A stretch of DNA of 64,000 nucleotides from Cercis canadensis (Eukaryota; Streptophyta; Magnoliopsida; Fabales; Fabaceae), in the NCBI GenBank assembly GCA_003255065.1, contig QAOA01001366.1, positions 124,001 to 188,000 on the forward strand, in the 5' to 3' direction. Below, piece after piece: positions 12,665 through 25,059 of this stretch. Position numbers and translations under genes: made by a program. Every line of letters begins with the position of its first letter. Position 1 is the stretch's first letter. A model generated the notes under the pieces. The model was not told where the DNA came from. It did no database searches and saw only the letters and a program-made list of their open reading frames with translations.

Positions 12665-12895
12665 TTATCCTTGCAAACAACAAAAGGAAAGGAGTTTTTG
12701 ATAGACATATGATGGCTTGGTTACCTGGGCCATAACAGAGTGATAGCTAGCAGGAAGTGATGGCTTGTTGGAAGAAGGCATAGGAATTGCAGGGAGTGAT
12801 GGTTTGGTTACTTCAACTTGGTGAGCATGAATTGCTAAAATCACTAGTGTACTCATGACTGTCATCAAGAGATGTCTTCCCCTATCTCTGTTCAT
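12665..12895 (-). CDS. Possible small secreted Pro/Ser-rich peptide
   Basis: An ATG at 12893-12895 opens a 76-codon frame. It starts with a basic stretch MNRDRGRHLL and then a hydrophobic run TVMSTLVILAIHA, consistent with a signal peptide. The mature part has repeated K-P-S-L-P-A units (VTKPSLPAIPMPSSN, then KPSLPASYHSVMAQ). A GTAACC donor-like site follows the MAQ codon near 12,725, so the true C-terminus may lie on another exon. It resembles short proline-rich cell-wall peptides but no named family is assured. Confidence 0.35.
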   Translation of the reverse strand: MNRDRGRHLLMTVMSTLVILAIHAHQVEVTKPSLPAIPMPSSNKPSLPASYHSVMAQVTKPSYVYQKLLSFCCLQG

Positions 12896-14160
12896 TTTCT
12901 CCTTAGATTTGATTATTTGAAAGTTAAACTAGACCAAAACTTATAAGATGTTGATCCTTCATGGATGTGAATTTCAAATTAATTAGTTTAAGAGTTTTGT
13001 GAGATTTTTTTTTTTCTTTTAAAACGTAATAAGCTCTTTGTCACACATGAAACATCATTTTGGATCTTAACTATTAGAGTTTCCATTAAGCTACGAGCTA
13101 TCAAGAGGAGATTTTTTTAGTTTAAGTTATTCAAATATGGATTAAGTAACTCAATAGGATCTTTTTTTAGAAAAAGAAAAAAAGAAAAAAAAAAAGAGCT
13201 AAAGGACCTCTTCAAGGGGCAAGAAAAATATAATAGATTTAATTTGGAGAAACATTTAAAATGCAAATGCGGTGCAAATCATATTCACCTTTGTTAAGGA
13301 AATAAGTCAATACTTTCTAGCCCCTTATATAGATGCCATCTAGCAACATATATGTCATGTCACCTTTTTTTTTGGAATATATATATATATTACAACTTTT
13401 CAAATTAAAATGTGAAATATGTTCTGGATTGGTCCAATTAAATTGAAATCATACCTTGTATATGTGTACTTGGTGTGAGATAATTTGTTTGTAACAAACA
13501 TTGTTTTTTTATTCATTAATGACTGAGAAATGCTTTTTTGTAGAGAATGTCATAGTGTAATTTTTTTTTGATATTTTTGAATATAATTTTAAATTTAAAC
13601 ATAAAATTCACAAACCTTAAAGATAATCTTAGTACTACTAGCTACAAAAATGATAGTGTCTAAATAGCATTACTCTTAATCACTTGTCATTCACACACAA
13701 AAATGATAGTTATATATCAACTAGATTGTAAATCAATTAATCATAAGACTCTCATCACAAGAAGAAGATATTATATTTGAGACTTTTCATTAACAAAATA
13801 AAGGATGACTCGCCCCATGTTTGATAAGTTTGGCTCCATCAAAAAGTTGAGATATAAAGTGTAAAAAATTTGAGCTGTATAATCCAATGTAAGCCGAATG
13901 AAAGTTTGAAAAATGCAAGTTAAATTCAGATTTTCGCATATGTTTTGGTATGTTGGCTGCGACTCTAAACTCAATGTTTTAGTATACATTAAGAAAGTCA
14001 ATATTTGCACTTTTGCAAATAACATTACTCTGAGCGCACAGTGACAGTGCCATCATGGCATGCGAAGCAAGGGACGAGTGAATAAAATAGCTGCATGAGA
14101 AAATAGCCTGCAGGTGACACTTGCAGTCTGCAATGCAGAGTCATAGTCCCGAGTTTCACC
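12896..14160. other. A+T-rich spacer upstream of the CorA-like gene
   Basis: No gene seen. Poly-T runs and a (TA)n tract at about 13,379-13,390 are present. A short motif near 13,566 resembles the dispersed TTTTTGATACTTTTGAC repeat found at 23.8 and 63.3 kb. Confidence 0.5.
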
Positions 14161-14215
14161 ACGTGCGCACCGAAGCGGTTCGGCCAAATTTGTTGCTATT
14201 CGGCCAAATTTGAAC
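14160..14215 (+). promoter_or_regulatory. CACGTG box and two TTCGGCCAAATTTG repeats upstream of the CorA-like gene
   Basis: A CACGTG core lies at about 14160-14165. Two identical 14-bp copies of TTCGGCCAAATTTG follow at 14179-14192 and 14199-14212. They are spaced 20 bp start to start, close to two helical turns. They lie about 700 bp above the main ATG and probably close to the start of the 5' leader, because a C/T-rich leader and a 5' UTR intron follow. Confidence 0.45.
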
Positions 14216-14867
14216 AAGAGAACGAAGATACTGGAAATAATGTGTTGAATTCCATGTTCTGTATTGTTCTGCTTCCAATACTCCTCTCCAATATGCTTGC
14301 GTTAAAATGCCTGGGGTTCGTCCCTGAGATTTAAAGGGTTTATTTTCTGTACCTCCTGCATTTTCTCAGCCGTAAAAAGGTGAGGGCTTTCTCTCTCTGC
14401 CTCTCATCTTTGTAGGTTTGATCAGAAAATTAATACTGCTTCTTCCTTCATTTGTTTTTTTAGTTATATGTCACTTTATTCATTATTTAACTGTTATTTT
14501 CCAATTTTTGAAATTCCTCACATGCCTATTGCGCGGATTTGTTTGGCTAATCTTTCTCCCAAGCTTTCTTTTTCAATTCATTTTTGTACATTATAGTATT
14601 TCTGGTAGGTTGCATGGTGTCTTTTATTTTGAAGTTGGGCTTCAATTTATTCCTTAGAATGCAAGAGGTCCTTTCTCAAGTCTCATAAAGCTCGAATTGA
14701 TGAAGTAATCAAACATGGATGACGTAGAAATCATGGTTATTATGATTTTTTGAGATCTAGAACAAATACAATTAATATAACCTTGTGATTGATATTAAGT
14801 TTGTGTCATTTGTTGGATTTAGATGCACTCAGTTACTTTATTCATTTTGTGTGATGCTGCAGTAACT

Positions 14868-14879
14868 ATGGCTGTTTAG
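14868..14879 (+). promoter_or_regulatory. Minimal uORF (Met-Ala-Val-stop) ahead of the CorA-like ATG
   Basis: ATGGCTGTTTAG lies just inside the leader exon that starts after the GCTGCAG acceptor at 14862. It ends 18 nt before the main ATG. Its start context (ACTATGG) has G at +4, so it could be used. A translational effect is inferred only. Confidence 0.5.
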
Positions 14880-14897
14880 TGTTTGGCTCTCTCATCA

Positions 14898-17800
14898 ATG
14901 ACTGTTGACACTGTAACCCCTCTGCTTGAGTTCGATATGAATGCTGTGGATGGAAATTACGCAGCCTCCAAGAGAAATGAAGTGAAGAAGAATGATAATC
15001 AGAAAATCCCTTATAGCAAGGATATCATACAGGGAGGTGAACTTTGGACTGATGGACTTATTTGTGCTTTTGAGTTTATTCGTGGATCTCACAAGGTGCA
15101 GTCGACAAAAGCAGCTATGGAGGTGAAAAATAAGAAAGTCTTTCAAGGAGAACAAAATAACACATTACCAAGAAACACTAGTAGAACCTGCTTTCATGAA
15201 TCATCCTTTCAAACTGAATCTGGAGTTGGGGATCTTGCTGCGGTAGAGGACCATCATTGTGTCCAGGATTGTCAATCACAGCATTTCTTTGGCAGAGAAG
15301 ATTTTCCAAGAAGTTACTGGATGCCAATTGGTTGGGCTAGAATTTCTGAACTTGTCAAGACAGTGGGCGTTGATGCTGCCTGGGCCTCACAGCCGTGCGG
15401 TTTAACAGATGATATAAGTGGTGTTACTGTTGCAGATCTAGCAACTCCTTACTGGGAACGGCCAGTGGGTCCAACTTGGTGGTGTCATTTGGATGCCAGT
15501 CATCCATTCACGAATGCATGGTTAGGCAGTGCTCAGTGGTTGCATCCTGCAATCAGCATTGCTTTGCAAAACGAGGGTAGATTAATAAGTGAGCGAATGA
15601 AACACCTTCTATATGAGGTAAATAAACTGTTTACATCTGTGGATGAAATTTGAATTTTTTTTTGGTTTGAAAATGTCAAATTGCTATTACCATATAACAA
15701 AAGGGGTATTTTAGCGTTCAGAATGAGGTTAATCTAAAAATTGTACTTGTGTGCTCCCTTGTATCTTATTGGTTTCTATGCTTACTTCTGTAAAATCAAT
15801 GTAAAAGAAGGAAATGAAATTTATATATTTAGTTTTTATTCTTGTCTATTGAAGGTTTCATATTAAAGGCAATGCAGTTTTTCTTTTGTTTTGACAGGTT
15901 CCTGTTCGAGTTGCTGGGGGGCTAATATTTGAACTTCTTGGGCAGTCAGCCGGTGATCCATTTGTTGAGGAAGATGACATCCCCATTGTTCTACGGTCAT
16001 GGCAGGCGCAAAACTTTTTGGTGACAGCTTTGCATGTTAAAGGGCCTATGTCAAACATCAATGTCTTAGGCATTGCAGAAGTTCAGGTTAGTTTTATTTA
16101 TTTCTTCACTTATTTCTTTTATCAGAAGCATTTGTTCCTTAGAAATTTCTCTGTAAAATTTTATGTTACTAAGGTTTATCTGAACGTCAAATTCTGAAAT
16201 TTGTGCAGGAATTGCTTGCTGCTGGAGGTACTAATATACCACGCTGTATACATGAGGTTGTGGCACACCTAGCATGCCGTCTTGCACGATGGGATGATAG
16301 GTGAAAATTGTTTACTCCTTGTTATCTAACTTATCCAATCAACGTTGGTTTCACCTTAAGTGTGTATGATGGTGCTTCCCTTTTAATTAATATCTTACAT
16401 TCTCTCTTTCTAGTTAGTCTATTTAAGACCTTCTTATAAAAGATGATAAATAGAACCTCAATGGAAATTGTAATAAACTGCTTCTAGTATCTCAACATTT
16501 TCAAGAACCTCATTGATGGAGAGACTTTTGATCTACATGCAGTTCTAAATCTCTCAAGTCCTATATCTTCCTAGATGACCATATAAAGGCGTATGAACTT
16601 TGCATTCTTTAAGTATGGAGCTTGAGTCCTCTTGTCCCCTTCCCAGCCTTTTCTGGAAGGTTGATTATCTCTTTTAGGCCAAAGAATCTTTGCTAATAGT
16701 TTTAATTTTTATCATGATCTGAAACCATACTTATTTGGGATCACTTTTTGGTATGCATCATCACCATCTTCATTATTGTTCTTATTGGTGTGTTTGATAT
16801 AATAGGTTGTTCCGCAAATACATATTTGGGGCTGCCGATGAAGTTGAGTTGATGTTTATGAACAGGTGATTCCATGTGCCTTGAACCATTATATATCTAA
16901 GTTGGAAGAAGTTTGACTTTGGTTGTCATTTTATTATGGATGTCCAATTATTTTTTCATATTGCAGGAGGACGCATGAGGATGTGCATCTGTTCAGTATA
17001 CTATTGAACCAAGAAATTAGAAGATTATCAACCCAGGTATTTACCAAGTTATGCTTGCAGAAAGACTAATACAGTATCATGAGAGACTGTTAGAATCTAG
17101 TTTGTAATTTGTGTTGTTTCTGAGTATTGTGGAGAAATTTGTATTAAAAAAGACTCAGTTAACAATAGGTTTCTTAAATTGAGTATTAATTAAAGGACTT
17201 GCTTATCAGTGTTTAACTCACATTGTTGCATTGAGAATTAAGGACAAATCATTTTTATCTCTCTACTTGTCTTTGTGGCCATCAGTCAGGAGAATACAAT
17301 GCAGAAAATTACAGTGAGCTGCTATTGTTCATATTTTTTAGAGTTGGGCCCTGGCAACTTGTATTTTGGAAATTAATGAGTGGTTTCAGTATTCCTTCCT
17401 TGTTTGGTCTGAGAGAGATAGGAGAATAGTAAGTTATCATATGTTCACTACAACTAGCAAATTAAGTTATTATATAATACACTGTTACATATTCTCGCCT
17501 TGTAATGTAGTAACGGTTCTTTTCCAGTACACCTTTTTTTTAATGATCCTAAACATTTCCCCCTTTTTACTCTGTTTTCCTTCCTGAAAAAGGCATATAG
17601 AAAGTAGTGTTGAAATGTTAAATGAAATATAAAGTTTCTAGAACAACACCAGCCTGCAAATCTTTATATGTGGTCTTTATGAATCAAATAACACAAAGTA
17701 TTCCTGTCCATCTTTATTGTTCCATTTCCAGGCTATGAGATGTGTCATCTTCCCTTTACTCTCCCTCAGGAATATGATCTATGTCTTGGGTGACTTTGGG

Positions 17801-20411
17801 GTATAAAGGCAAAGAAGGTGGTTGTCTACAGCACATTGAAGAATTGTCTTGACGGTGAAATCTGGGGTTCTAAGGTCTCTTTGAAAGACCTAAAAGAGAC
17901 AGAAAGTGCATTTTCTCTTGGGCCCTGCACTAAGTTCATCTAATTATGGGTTTTAAGAGTGTCATTGGTAGGGGGGCAAAAATGAGAGGAATAAAAATGG
18001 ACATTGAATCTAAATATGATGAATGTCTACATATGTTGCTGATTTTCGTGCTGTCCACTTTCATTCTCACCAAGCATACCATAATGATTTTGATGGGTAA
18101 GCTTTAGGAGTGTGATTATAGATTTGTGAACACAATGGAATAAATTTGAAACTTGGGGCTGTTCTGAGCTTTGAGCAGTATTAAGTGCAGTAATCTTGTA
18201 TTCTTATTAACTTGCTTGTCAATCATTAAATAACAGTCAAAAGTTTTAGCGCCACTTTTCTATTACTTCATAATGCTTAACTATACAAGTCATAGCATTC
18301 TGATATGCTGTAGTAACTTCTGACGTTCAGGTATGTCATGATTAGGCTAGTTACTTTCAGTGTTGGTATCTTCTTAATTTCTATTCTTTTTTATTTACCT
18401 TTTCACTTGTTTTGGCCTTTTCCATTTGGAGAAAGGAGTTCTGATTATGTATGGGAACTATCTAGTTTTCTTTTCTAATTCCTATACTTCTCTTGACAAT
18501 ATCTTTACCTTTGAGAAATTGCTTTAGATGGTATGACTAAATATTGCACAAATTTATTGGCTGCACGTCTCTGGTTGTTTGGGATTGCCCTGTCATGTTA
18601 CTTGTGTCAAGATATTTATTCATGTATCTTTGGTTATTTCACCTTGCAGGTAATAAGAGTAAAATGGTCGCTCCATGCACGAGAGGAAATTATTTTTGAA
18701 CTTCTTCAGCAGTTGAGAGGAAATACAACAAGAACCTTGCTAGAAGGAGTAAGAAAGAGTACTAGAGAAATGATTGAGGAGCAAGAAGCAGTTCGAGGTC
18801 GCTTATTTACAATTCAAGATGTCATGCAGAGCACAGTACGTGCATGGTTGCAGGTTTTTCTACCAGACCAACTACTGAACTCTACTTCTACATACTTAGC
18901 GATATGCACTATTTTATATATATGTATGATGCACCTAGATTTCCTCTAGAACATAAACTTCATCCAATTGCTAGAATAAATCTGCAAAAGCTTTAGTTGG
19001 ATGCATTTAGAGGGAGTAGAAGAATGTACACAATGGGAATGGATAATATCTGTACAGATGGTGGTATAAATAATCACACCCATTTGGAGTAAGGAGTAGA
19101 ATGTAATCAATTGGAGTGGATAAGAAAGAGTGACAGGTTGATCAAGTACAATCAATTAAACTAATTTTGTTTCATCACCTTTGGAGCTAGTGTTTAGAAC
19201 TTCGGTTAAGGAAGAAAAGAATATTTATATCTCAACTTTGAAGAATAGTCTTGGAGTTGGAGATGAGATGGCAGATGATGGCACCATCTGATGGCGTACA
19301 ATAGAATGTGAACCAGAAAAAAGAAAAGGATAAAAGACAAGACACAAAGTGAAACTTCTATGTATATTTGCAATAACGATATGCAGAATTGTTGATACAT
19401 AAACAGAGAGATAGTAATTATGAAAAGTCAACCAAGATTTGATGAATATCATGATGTTAAATGAAATAGATCATTCCAGGAGTCATTATATACAAATTGA
19501 GAATGAATTAGTACTAAGGTAACTGCATTCAAATATCTAAACTTCATCCACATATTAAATTAATGTCATATTCAAAAGGAATTGTTCGTCTGCTGATATG
19601 CATACGTGCATTCCCTTATGTGAGTATAATATCTTAAGTTCATTATCACGGATAGAGGTAATGCTTTTTTATAATAAAAATGGGTAGATACAGTATAACC
19701 ATGCCCTAGTATGACATCAAAAGATGAAAATTTGTTTATTTTTCAAAAGCATAGCACAATTGCAAAAAATGATAGCTGATGTATTATTGGTATGCACAGA
19801 AGTTGTCATAGGTGATTAATTAAACTCAAATGTGGTCATTATTCACTCTTGAGATGATTTACACTGACTGACTGCAACTTGCTTAATAATTTCCTCAGTG
19901 AATTTCAATAACGTCCATGACATCGTTATAAATGGAAGCACATAGAGTACAGAGAGGCTGTTAAATTAACAGCTTCAATTGCATGGCCCTGTTTTTAACC
20001 TCAGAGTCTTGCGACTTATTTTAGGACAAAAGCCTCAGGGTCACACATAATTTAGGAGTTTTTGGGGGTTGTGGCCTTGTTCTCTCCATCATCACTGGAC
20101 TATTTGGTATAAATGTGGATGGAATACCTGGAGCTAAGGAGTCTTCATATGCATTTGCTGTATTCTCTGGCATACTTGTTTTGGTAGGAGCTGTGCTAAT
20201 TGGAATTGGATTGCTTTATCTTGGGTTGAAGAAACCCATTATTGAAGAAGAGGTTGCGGTGAGAAAATTAGAGCTTCAAGAACTGGTCAGGATGTTTCAA
20301 CATGAAGCCCAATCTCATGCGCAAGTGCGAAAAGCTATACCTCAAAAGGAGAATCCTCAAGCTGCAGCTCGTGGGCTACCAAATCGTCGGGGTTACTTCT
20401 TCATCAACTAA
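14898..20411 (+). CDS. CorA-like divalent-cation transporter family protein, 573 aa, seven coding exons
   Basis: Coding exons are 14898-15617, 15898-16086, 16209-16300, 16806-16865, 16967-17036, 18650-18853 and 20025-20411, in phase throughout (1722 nt). The long N-terminal half is soluble and aromatic-rich, with YWMPIGWARISELV, TPYWERPVGPTWWCHLD and TNAWLGSAQWLHPA. A helical region follows (KWSLHAREEIIFELLQQL). Two membrane spans close the protein, at about residues 456-474 and 487-510. Between them lies GLFGINVDGIPGA, where CorA/MRS2 proteins carry GMN. The tail is polar. This matches a plant family annotated as 'magnesium transporter CorA-like' (Arabidopsis At1g29820/At1g29830 type), which is distinct from the MRS2/MGT family. 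Ion selectivity is not established by sequence. The ATG at 14898 was chosen because only a tiny upstream frame precedes it in the leader exon. Introns of 1613 and 1171 bp precede the last two exons. Confidence 0.9.
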
Positions 20412-20660
20412 AAGTAGTCACTTTTTACATATGCATAGCAGTTTTGTTGCGTATGGTACAAGTTATTGAGAGTCCTGAAAATGATGTATCAGGTATTTTT
20501 GCATTCAAGTTTATTTTTTCATAAATAGATTTTGAGATTAGTTAGTTGGTCACCATTGTTATTCGGTGAGGATGCTTACCGTTTTCTGCCCTTGGCATGT
20601 TATGTGGCTAAAATGACTCTAGTATAAGGACTGAGCCTGATTCCCATTTTCAGACCCTTT
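20412..20660 (+). other. 3' UTR and downstream flank of the CorA-like gene
   Basis: No coding sequence is seen between the stop at 20409-20411 and the first unit of the tandem array. Poly(A)-signal-like A/T-rich motifs occur, but the cleavage site is not defined. Confidence 0.5.
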
Positions 20661-21489
20661 TCTGCTTTTCTGGCTTTAAAATGGCTTTTCTCTCTTAGCA
20701 GTTAATTTTAAAATTGTATATTGATAACAAAGCTATGTAATCTTTTCATGGATACCATATAAAGTGGGATTGGAGTTTAATTTTCTTGTTGCATTTTCTA
20801 TGAACAATTGTAGGCAACTATATCCTGTCAGATTGTAATATTAATTATGATTTCGTCATGTTATTTTAAAAATCGTAGTAATCATTCTCTGCAAAAAGAT
20901 TGTGTTTAATAAAGATAATGAGTTTTCAAAGTCACCTTTCTGATCAATACGCGCAGAATTATATCTTTTAAAGATAAGAAGAGTATATATATATATAAAA
21001 GAGAAGGACCAAGATATTAATCATGCATCATCCTATCCACTCTCAATAGGATTTGAATATGAGACTTCTATAATGGAATACCGAGTGTTCAACTATTAAG
21101 GTGTTCAGTTAGAAACTCCTGTAAAGTTTAAGTCTTTTGCCAATAGTTTTAGTTAAAAAATGTAGTTTTTCTATTTAATGATAAGAATAATAATAAATTC
21201 TATGTACAGTTAGACAAATGATGTTTGTATACTAAAGTGTAACAGAGAATATCATCTGTATAAAAGAAAAGACTTAAAGTGGGTTCAGTATAGGTCTTGT
21301 AAAATTTAAACACTGTTATGTGTGCAAAGTGTAGAAGATATGTGCAATTGTGGGTGTGAAAAAAAAAGAAAAAAGAAAAAAACATAACTCATATGCAGTA
21401 ATACCATTATAGATGTTTATTTGTGCGTAAATTTTTTTTTTCCTTTTTCTTTTTAATGTGAGGTTATGTATGTATAGTTAAGAGCAAAG

Positions 21490-21704
21490 AGGAAAAACGT
21501 GAGAGTGAGAGTGAGAGTAGGGATAATTACCAACTATATGCTATTGAAGCTTACAGAAGTAGTATAATGATGAGGGTGCTTAATTATATTTGTCGTCACN
21601 AGGAAAAACGTGAGAGTGAGAGTAGGGATAATTACCAACTATATGCTATTGAAGCTTACAGAAGTAGTATAATGATGAGGGTGCTTAATTATATTTGTCG
21701 TCAC
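21490..21704. repeat. Duplicated ~105-bp block around a single n (assembly join)
   Basis: Bases 21490-21599 recur at 21601-21704 with a 6-bp GAGTGA-unit length difference, and are separated by one n at 21600. Likely an unmerged contig overlap or haplotype copy. Confidence 0.75.
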
Positions 21705-21909
21705 AGCTTTCGAAAAACAACTTGACGCAGGTAAATTCTGCAAATCCCTTTCCTGTGTACGTTTTGCATTCACTTTCACAACTCTTGTAGCACTCTTGAA
21801 GTAGAGAATGAGGGAGAGGTTAAATGGTAAGTGGAGTGGCAAAAGGATCAAAAGAATAAGGGTTATGAGATTGCACTACAATGAAGTTAAGCACAATTAT
21901 TGTAGCCAT
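21685..21909 (-). pseudogene. Thionin-like secreted peptide, copy A, broken
   Basis: This is a fossil copy of the peptide gene family seen intact at 22365-22851. It retains the signal-peptide end VVQSHNP and a C-x3-C-x3-C cluster in its C-terminal half. It appears to carry about one break. It lies in the first unit of the array, directly downstream of the CorA-like gene and on the opposite strand. Confidence 0.65.
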
Positions 21910-22364
21910 AAAAAACAGTTCTATCATTAATTACCATCCAAAATGGCAGGTAGTTTATATGGCTATAATCCTAAAATATTCACACCAAATTATGAGTTGA
22001 TATAATAATATCCATGCATGGACAGCATGGTCTGATATTGTAATATTATGATTTTTCCATGTTATTTTTAAAAATCATAGTAATCATTCTCTGCAAAAAT
22101 ATTCTGATCAATAAAGATCAAGAACTATGGAAATTGTTTATTTCTGATCAATACGCACAGAAATATATGTTTTATAGATAAGAAGAGTAACACCATAAAC
22201 ATTACAATATACATCACTATATTTTGAAGGAGAAAGTACATGATTTGCCACTATAAAGGGAAGCACGCAGATACCAATCATGCATCATATTTACTTGGTA
22301 TGGTCAGTATTGTTTATCAACTATACTATTGAAGCTTACTGAAGTAGTATAATGATGAGGGAGC

Positions 22365-22851
22365 CTATATATATATTTTTTCACAGTCTGCATAACACAG
22401 TCGGAAACAGGTATCTAGTGCAATAACTAGATTTCGAGCACTGAGTCCCATTCTTGGGAACCTGCTGCAGCTACTTTTGCAAGTTTCATAGCACTTTTGA
22501 AGTTGGGAATGAGAGAGAGGTTGAATGGTAACTGAAGTGGCAAAAGGATCGGAAGAACAAGGGTTATGAGATTGCACTACAATTAGGTTAAGAACAATTA
22601 TCGTAGCCATANGTATCTAGTGCAATAACTAGATTTCGAGCACTGAGTCCCATTCTTGTGAACCTGCTGCAGCTACTTTTGCAAGTTTCATAGCACTTTT
22701 GAAGTTGGGAATGAGAGAGAGGTTGAATGGTAACTGAAGTGGCAAAAGGATCGGAAGAACAAGGGTTATGAGATTGCACTACAATTAGGTTAAGAACAAT
22801 TATCGTAGCCATAAAAAGTAGTGCTAAATTTCTTTTTTTCTTAACTCTCAT
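22365..22851 (-). CDS. Thionin-like six-cysteine secreted peptide, copy B (intact; drawn too long by an assembly join)
   Basis: The ATG is at 22849-22851 and the stop at 22365-22367. Bases 22411-22611 and 22613-22813 are the same 201-bp stretch, apart from a G/T difference, on either side of one n. If the copy is collapsed, one exon encodes 94 aa. The protein has a signal peptide MRVKKKRNLALLFMATIIV ending near VVQS. The mature part carries KCYETCKSSC and TCFRLCYADC, two C-x3-C-x3-C clusters separated by about 22 residues. Doubled C-x3-C-x3-C spacing is typical of plant thionin-like peptides, which are exported and often linked to defence. The G/T difference makes Pro or Thr after SRF. Role is inferred; a signalling peptide is an alternative. 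Confidence 0.7.
22411..22813. repeat. Duplicated 201-bp block around a single n inside peptide gene B (assembly join)
   Basis: The two 201-bp copies (22411-22611 and 22613-22813) differ at about one base. Their junction is in the middle of a signal-peptide coding region, where a real tandem duplication would destroy the gene. An unmerged overlap, or two alleles placed in series, explains this better. Confidence 0.85.
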
Positions 22852-24050
22852 TTCTCTCTCAATCTCAAAGGACTATTCTATGCTAGAATTGGGGGTTCCA
22901 ATTTCCTAAGTAATAAGGCAGAATTTATATGTAATAGGAAACCCAAAACCAAAGTGAAAAAAAAGGGTCAAAATAAAAACCTATGAATTTTTTTTCATCT
23001 GAAATATTTATTTCAAGAATGTGGCCTTTCAACTAAATAAAGTGTCATCAATAATTAGTGATGCAACTCTTGATGACATGTGAAATTATAAAATTGATTG
23101 GAGACGAATGTCTAAACTTGTTTATGAAATTATGATTTTACTAAGTATTAATTATTAGTATTTTTTTGCTACTATAAAATAAAATTTTGCAAGCTAGTTT
23201 ACAATTGGCCGGTTTACACAATGTCATGTACCAAGGGCTGAAGGAGTTCTTAAAATATGGGATCAAATATGCACTTGTGTTTTCGTGGTTATGATATTAA
23301 TAATATTATTTATTAGCAATTTAAATCTGCACTTTCACATTAGAAAGTTTCTTTAAAGTGGATTTTCTCTCTTGGCATTTTATTTTAAAATCTTATATTG
23401 TGAACAACAGCTATATATGTAGCTCTGTTTCCTGAATAGTTAAATCGAAGTTTAATTTTCTTATTGTTGTATCTTTTCGATATATTATTGTAATAAATTA
23501 TTTCCTCTCATTGCCATTTTATTTTGAAAAGTCACAATAATCAATCTTTGCATATCCTTGAGAAGCGAAGAGTTCAAATTAAAGAGTTTCCAAACTCAAT
23601 ATCATTGATCAATATGCACACAATTACGTACAATTTAAGGAGAAATGAATAAAGAAAGTTACTGCTTTATCTCATACTAATGTCACACATCATATTCTTT
23701 TATCATGTGATAAGAGTAACACCTTAAATATTATAATAAATACCGTTAATTTATAGCTACAAATTTATTATTTTTTTAGACATGTATTTATATATATATT
23801 TTTGATACTTTGACTACGATTTAAAATTCAATTGCAAACTCTAAAGAGAACTTTAATATCATTTAGTCACATGTCATTTAGTAGATATATTTTGACTATT
23901 CATGACTGTAGATCCATTGTCAAACATGAGAATAAAAATATAATTTAAGTAAAATGGGATAAAATTTGTAAACACGGGTGTAATTAACCCACTTAATCTA
24001 TATCATTGTACCTTAAAAGAAGCAAGTATACATCTTCTGACACAAACTAT
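22852..24050. other. Spacer within the peptide array
   Basis: No coding frame is seen. The part from about 23,340 to 23,650 is a diverged copy of 20,660-20,965. A TTTTTGATACTTTGACTACG motif near 23,800 belongs to a short dispersed repeat also seen near 63,311. Confidence 0.5.
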
Positions 24051-24109
24051 AAAGAGAAGAACCAAGATACCAATCATACATCATACATAATTGGCAGAAT
24101 CAAGTATTA

Positions 24110-24220
24110 TTTAGATAATATTGGACAAACTTAAGTACTTAATAATACTTTCCCTTGGAGCTGTCGTAAAATTTAACATTCTCCTCCGTTTTCTTTCTCT
24201 CCTGATAGCAAAATGAAGTA
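24110..24220 (-). pseudogene. Orphan 3'-terminal exon module of the peptide family
   Basis: An acceptor-like tract and a short exon-like stretch match the last exon of copies C and D. The matching flank (GGACAAACTTAAGTACTTA) follows on the minus-strand downstream side. No cysteine exon is seen directly above it, so this module has been left behind by deletion or partial duplication. Confidence 0.5.
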
Positions 24221-25059
24221 CAAACCAAAATGAAAAATAGTAGTTTGTTTCACACAAGAGAATTGCAGAATAAAATGGGAGATTAATCCGGGACTGCCTC
24301 CCTGAATAAAATACAACATTTGGATTTGTTGATGTGGTGGGCACCACTATTATGATACATGGTGTGTATAATGGGAAATTCTTTTGTCGACTTACGAATT
24401 TATGGATGAGTAATGCTATTTAACCCAACAAGAGTTTGTCAAACTTCAAATGTGAAGGTTGGATAAGATAAAACTAAACGAAAGGTTAACTCACATCGCA
24501 TGGGTGGATATTGAATTACGATAATTGTTGGGGTGTAATAATATATTTCTTTCGTTTTGTTGAATGTGAATCATGTTTGCAGGTAAGCATTACATTACAT
24601 ATATACATTGAAATGAAGTGATGAATATTAAAAATATACCAGAGTAGTAGTCACCATTCAGCCATATCACCTAGGGTTTCAAAACCCTTGAATATTATCT
24701 TGGGGTACCGTAGAATTCCCAGACCTTTTTTACTGTAATATAATATCATTGTATCTTGGCTGCCATAGAATTTCCCATACCTTATTTTTTACAATATATA
24801 TTACTGTACCTTGGCTACTATAAAATTCCCCATACCTCATTCATTACAATACTTATCATTAATGTACTTGAAAGAAGCGAACTATATCATTTGTACTATA
24901 AAGAGAAAGGGCCAAGATACCAATCATGCATCATACGTAAATTTTGCTTGCCCTTGGAATGATACCTGAGAAGGATGAAGATGCCAATATTCATGCATCA
25001 TACTTAATTCGTATAATCAAGTATTATTTAGATATATATTCTATTGGTAATATTGGACA

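Noticed and set aside
14895-15155. 86-codon minus-strand frame opposite the first CorA-like exon
   Set aside because: It is the antisense shadow of a well-supported exon with strong protein features on the plus strand.
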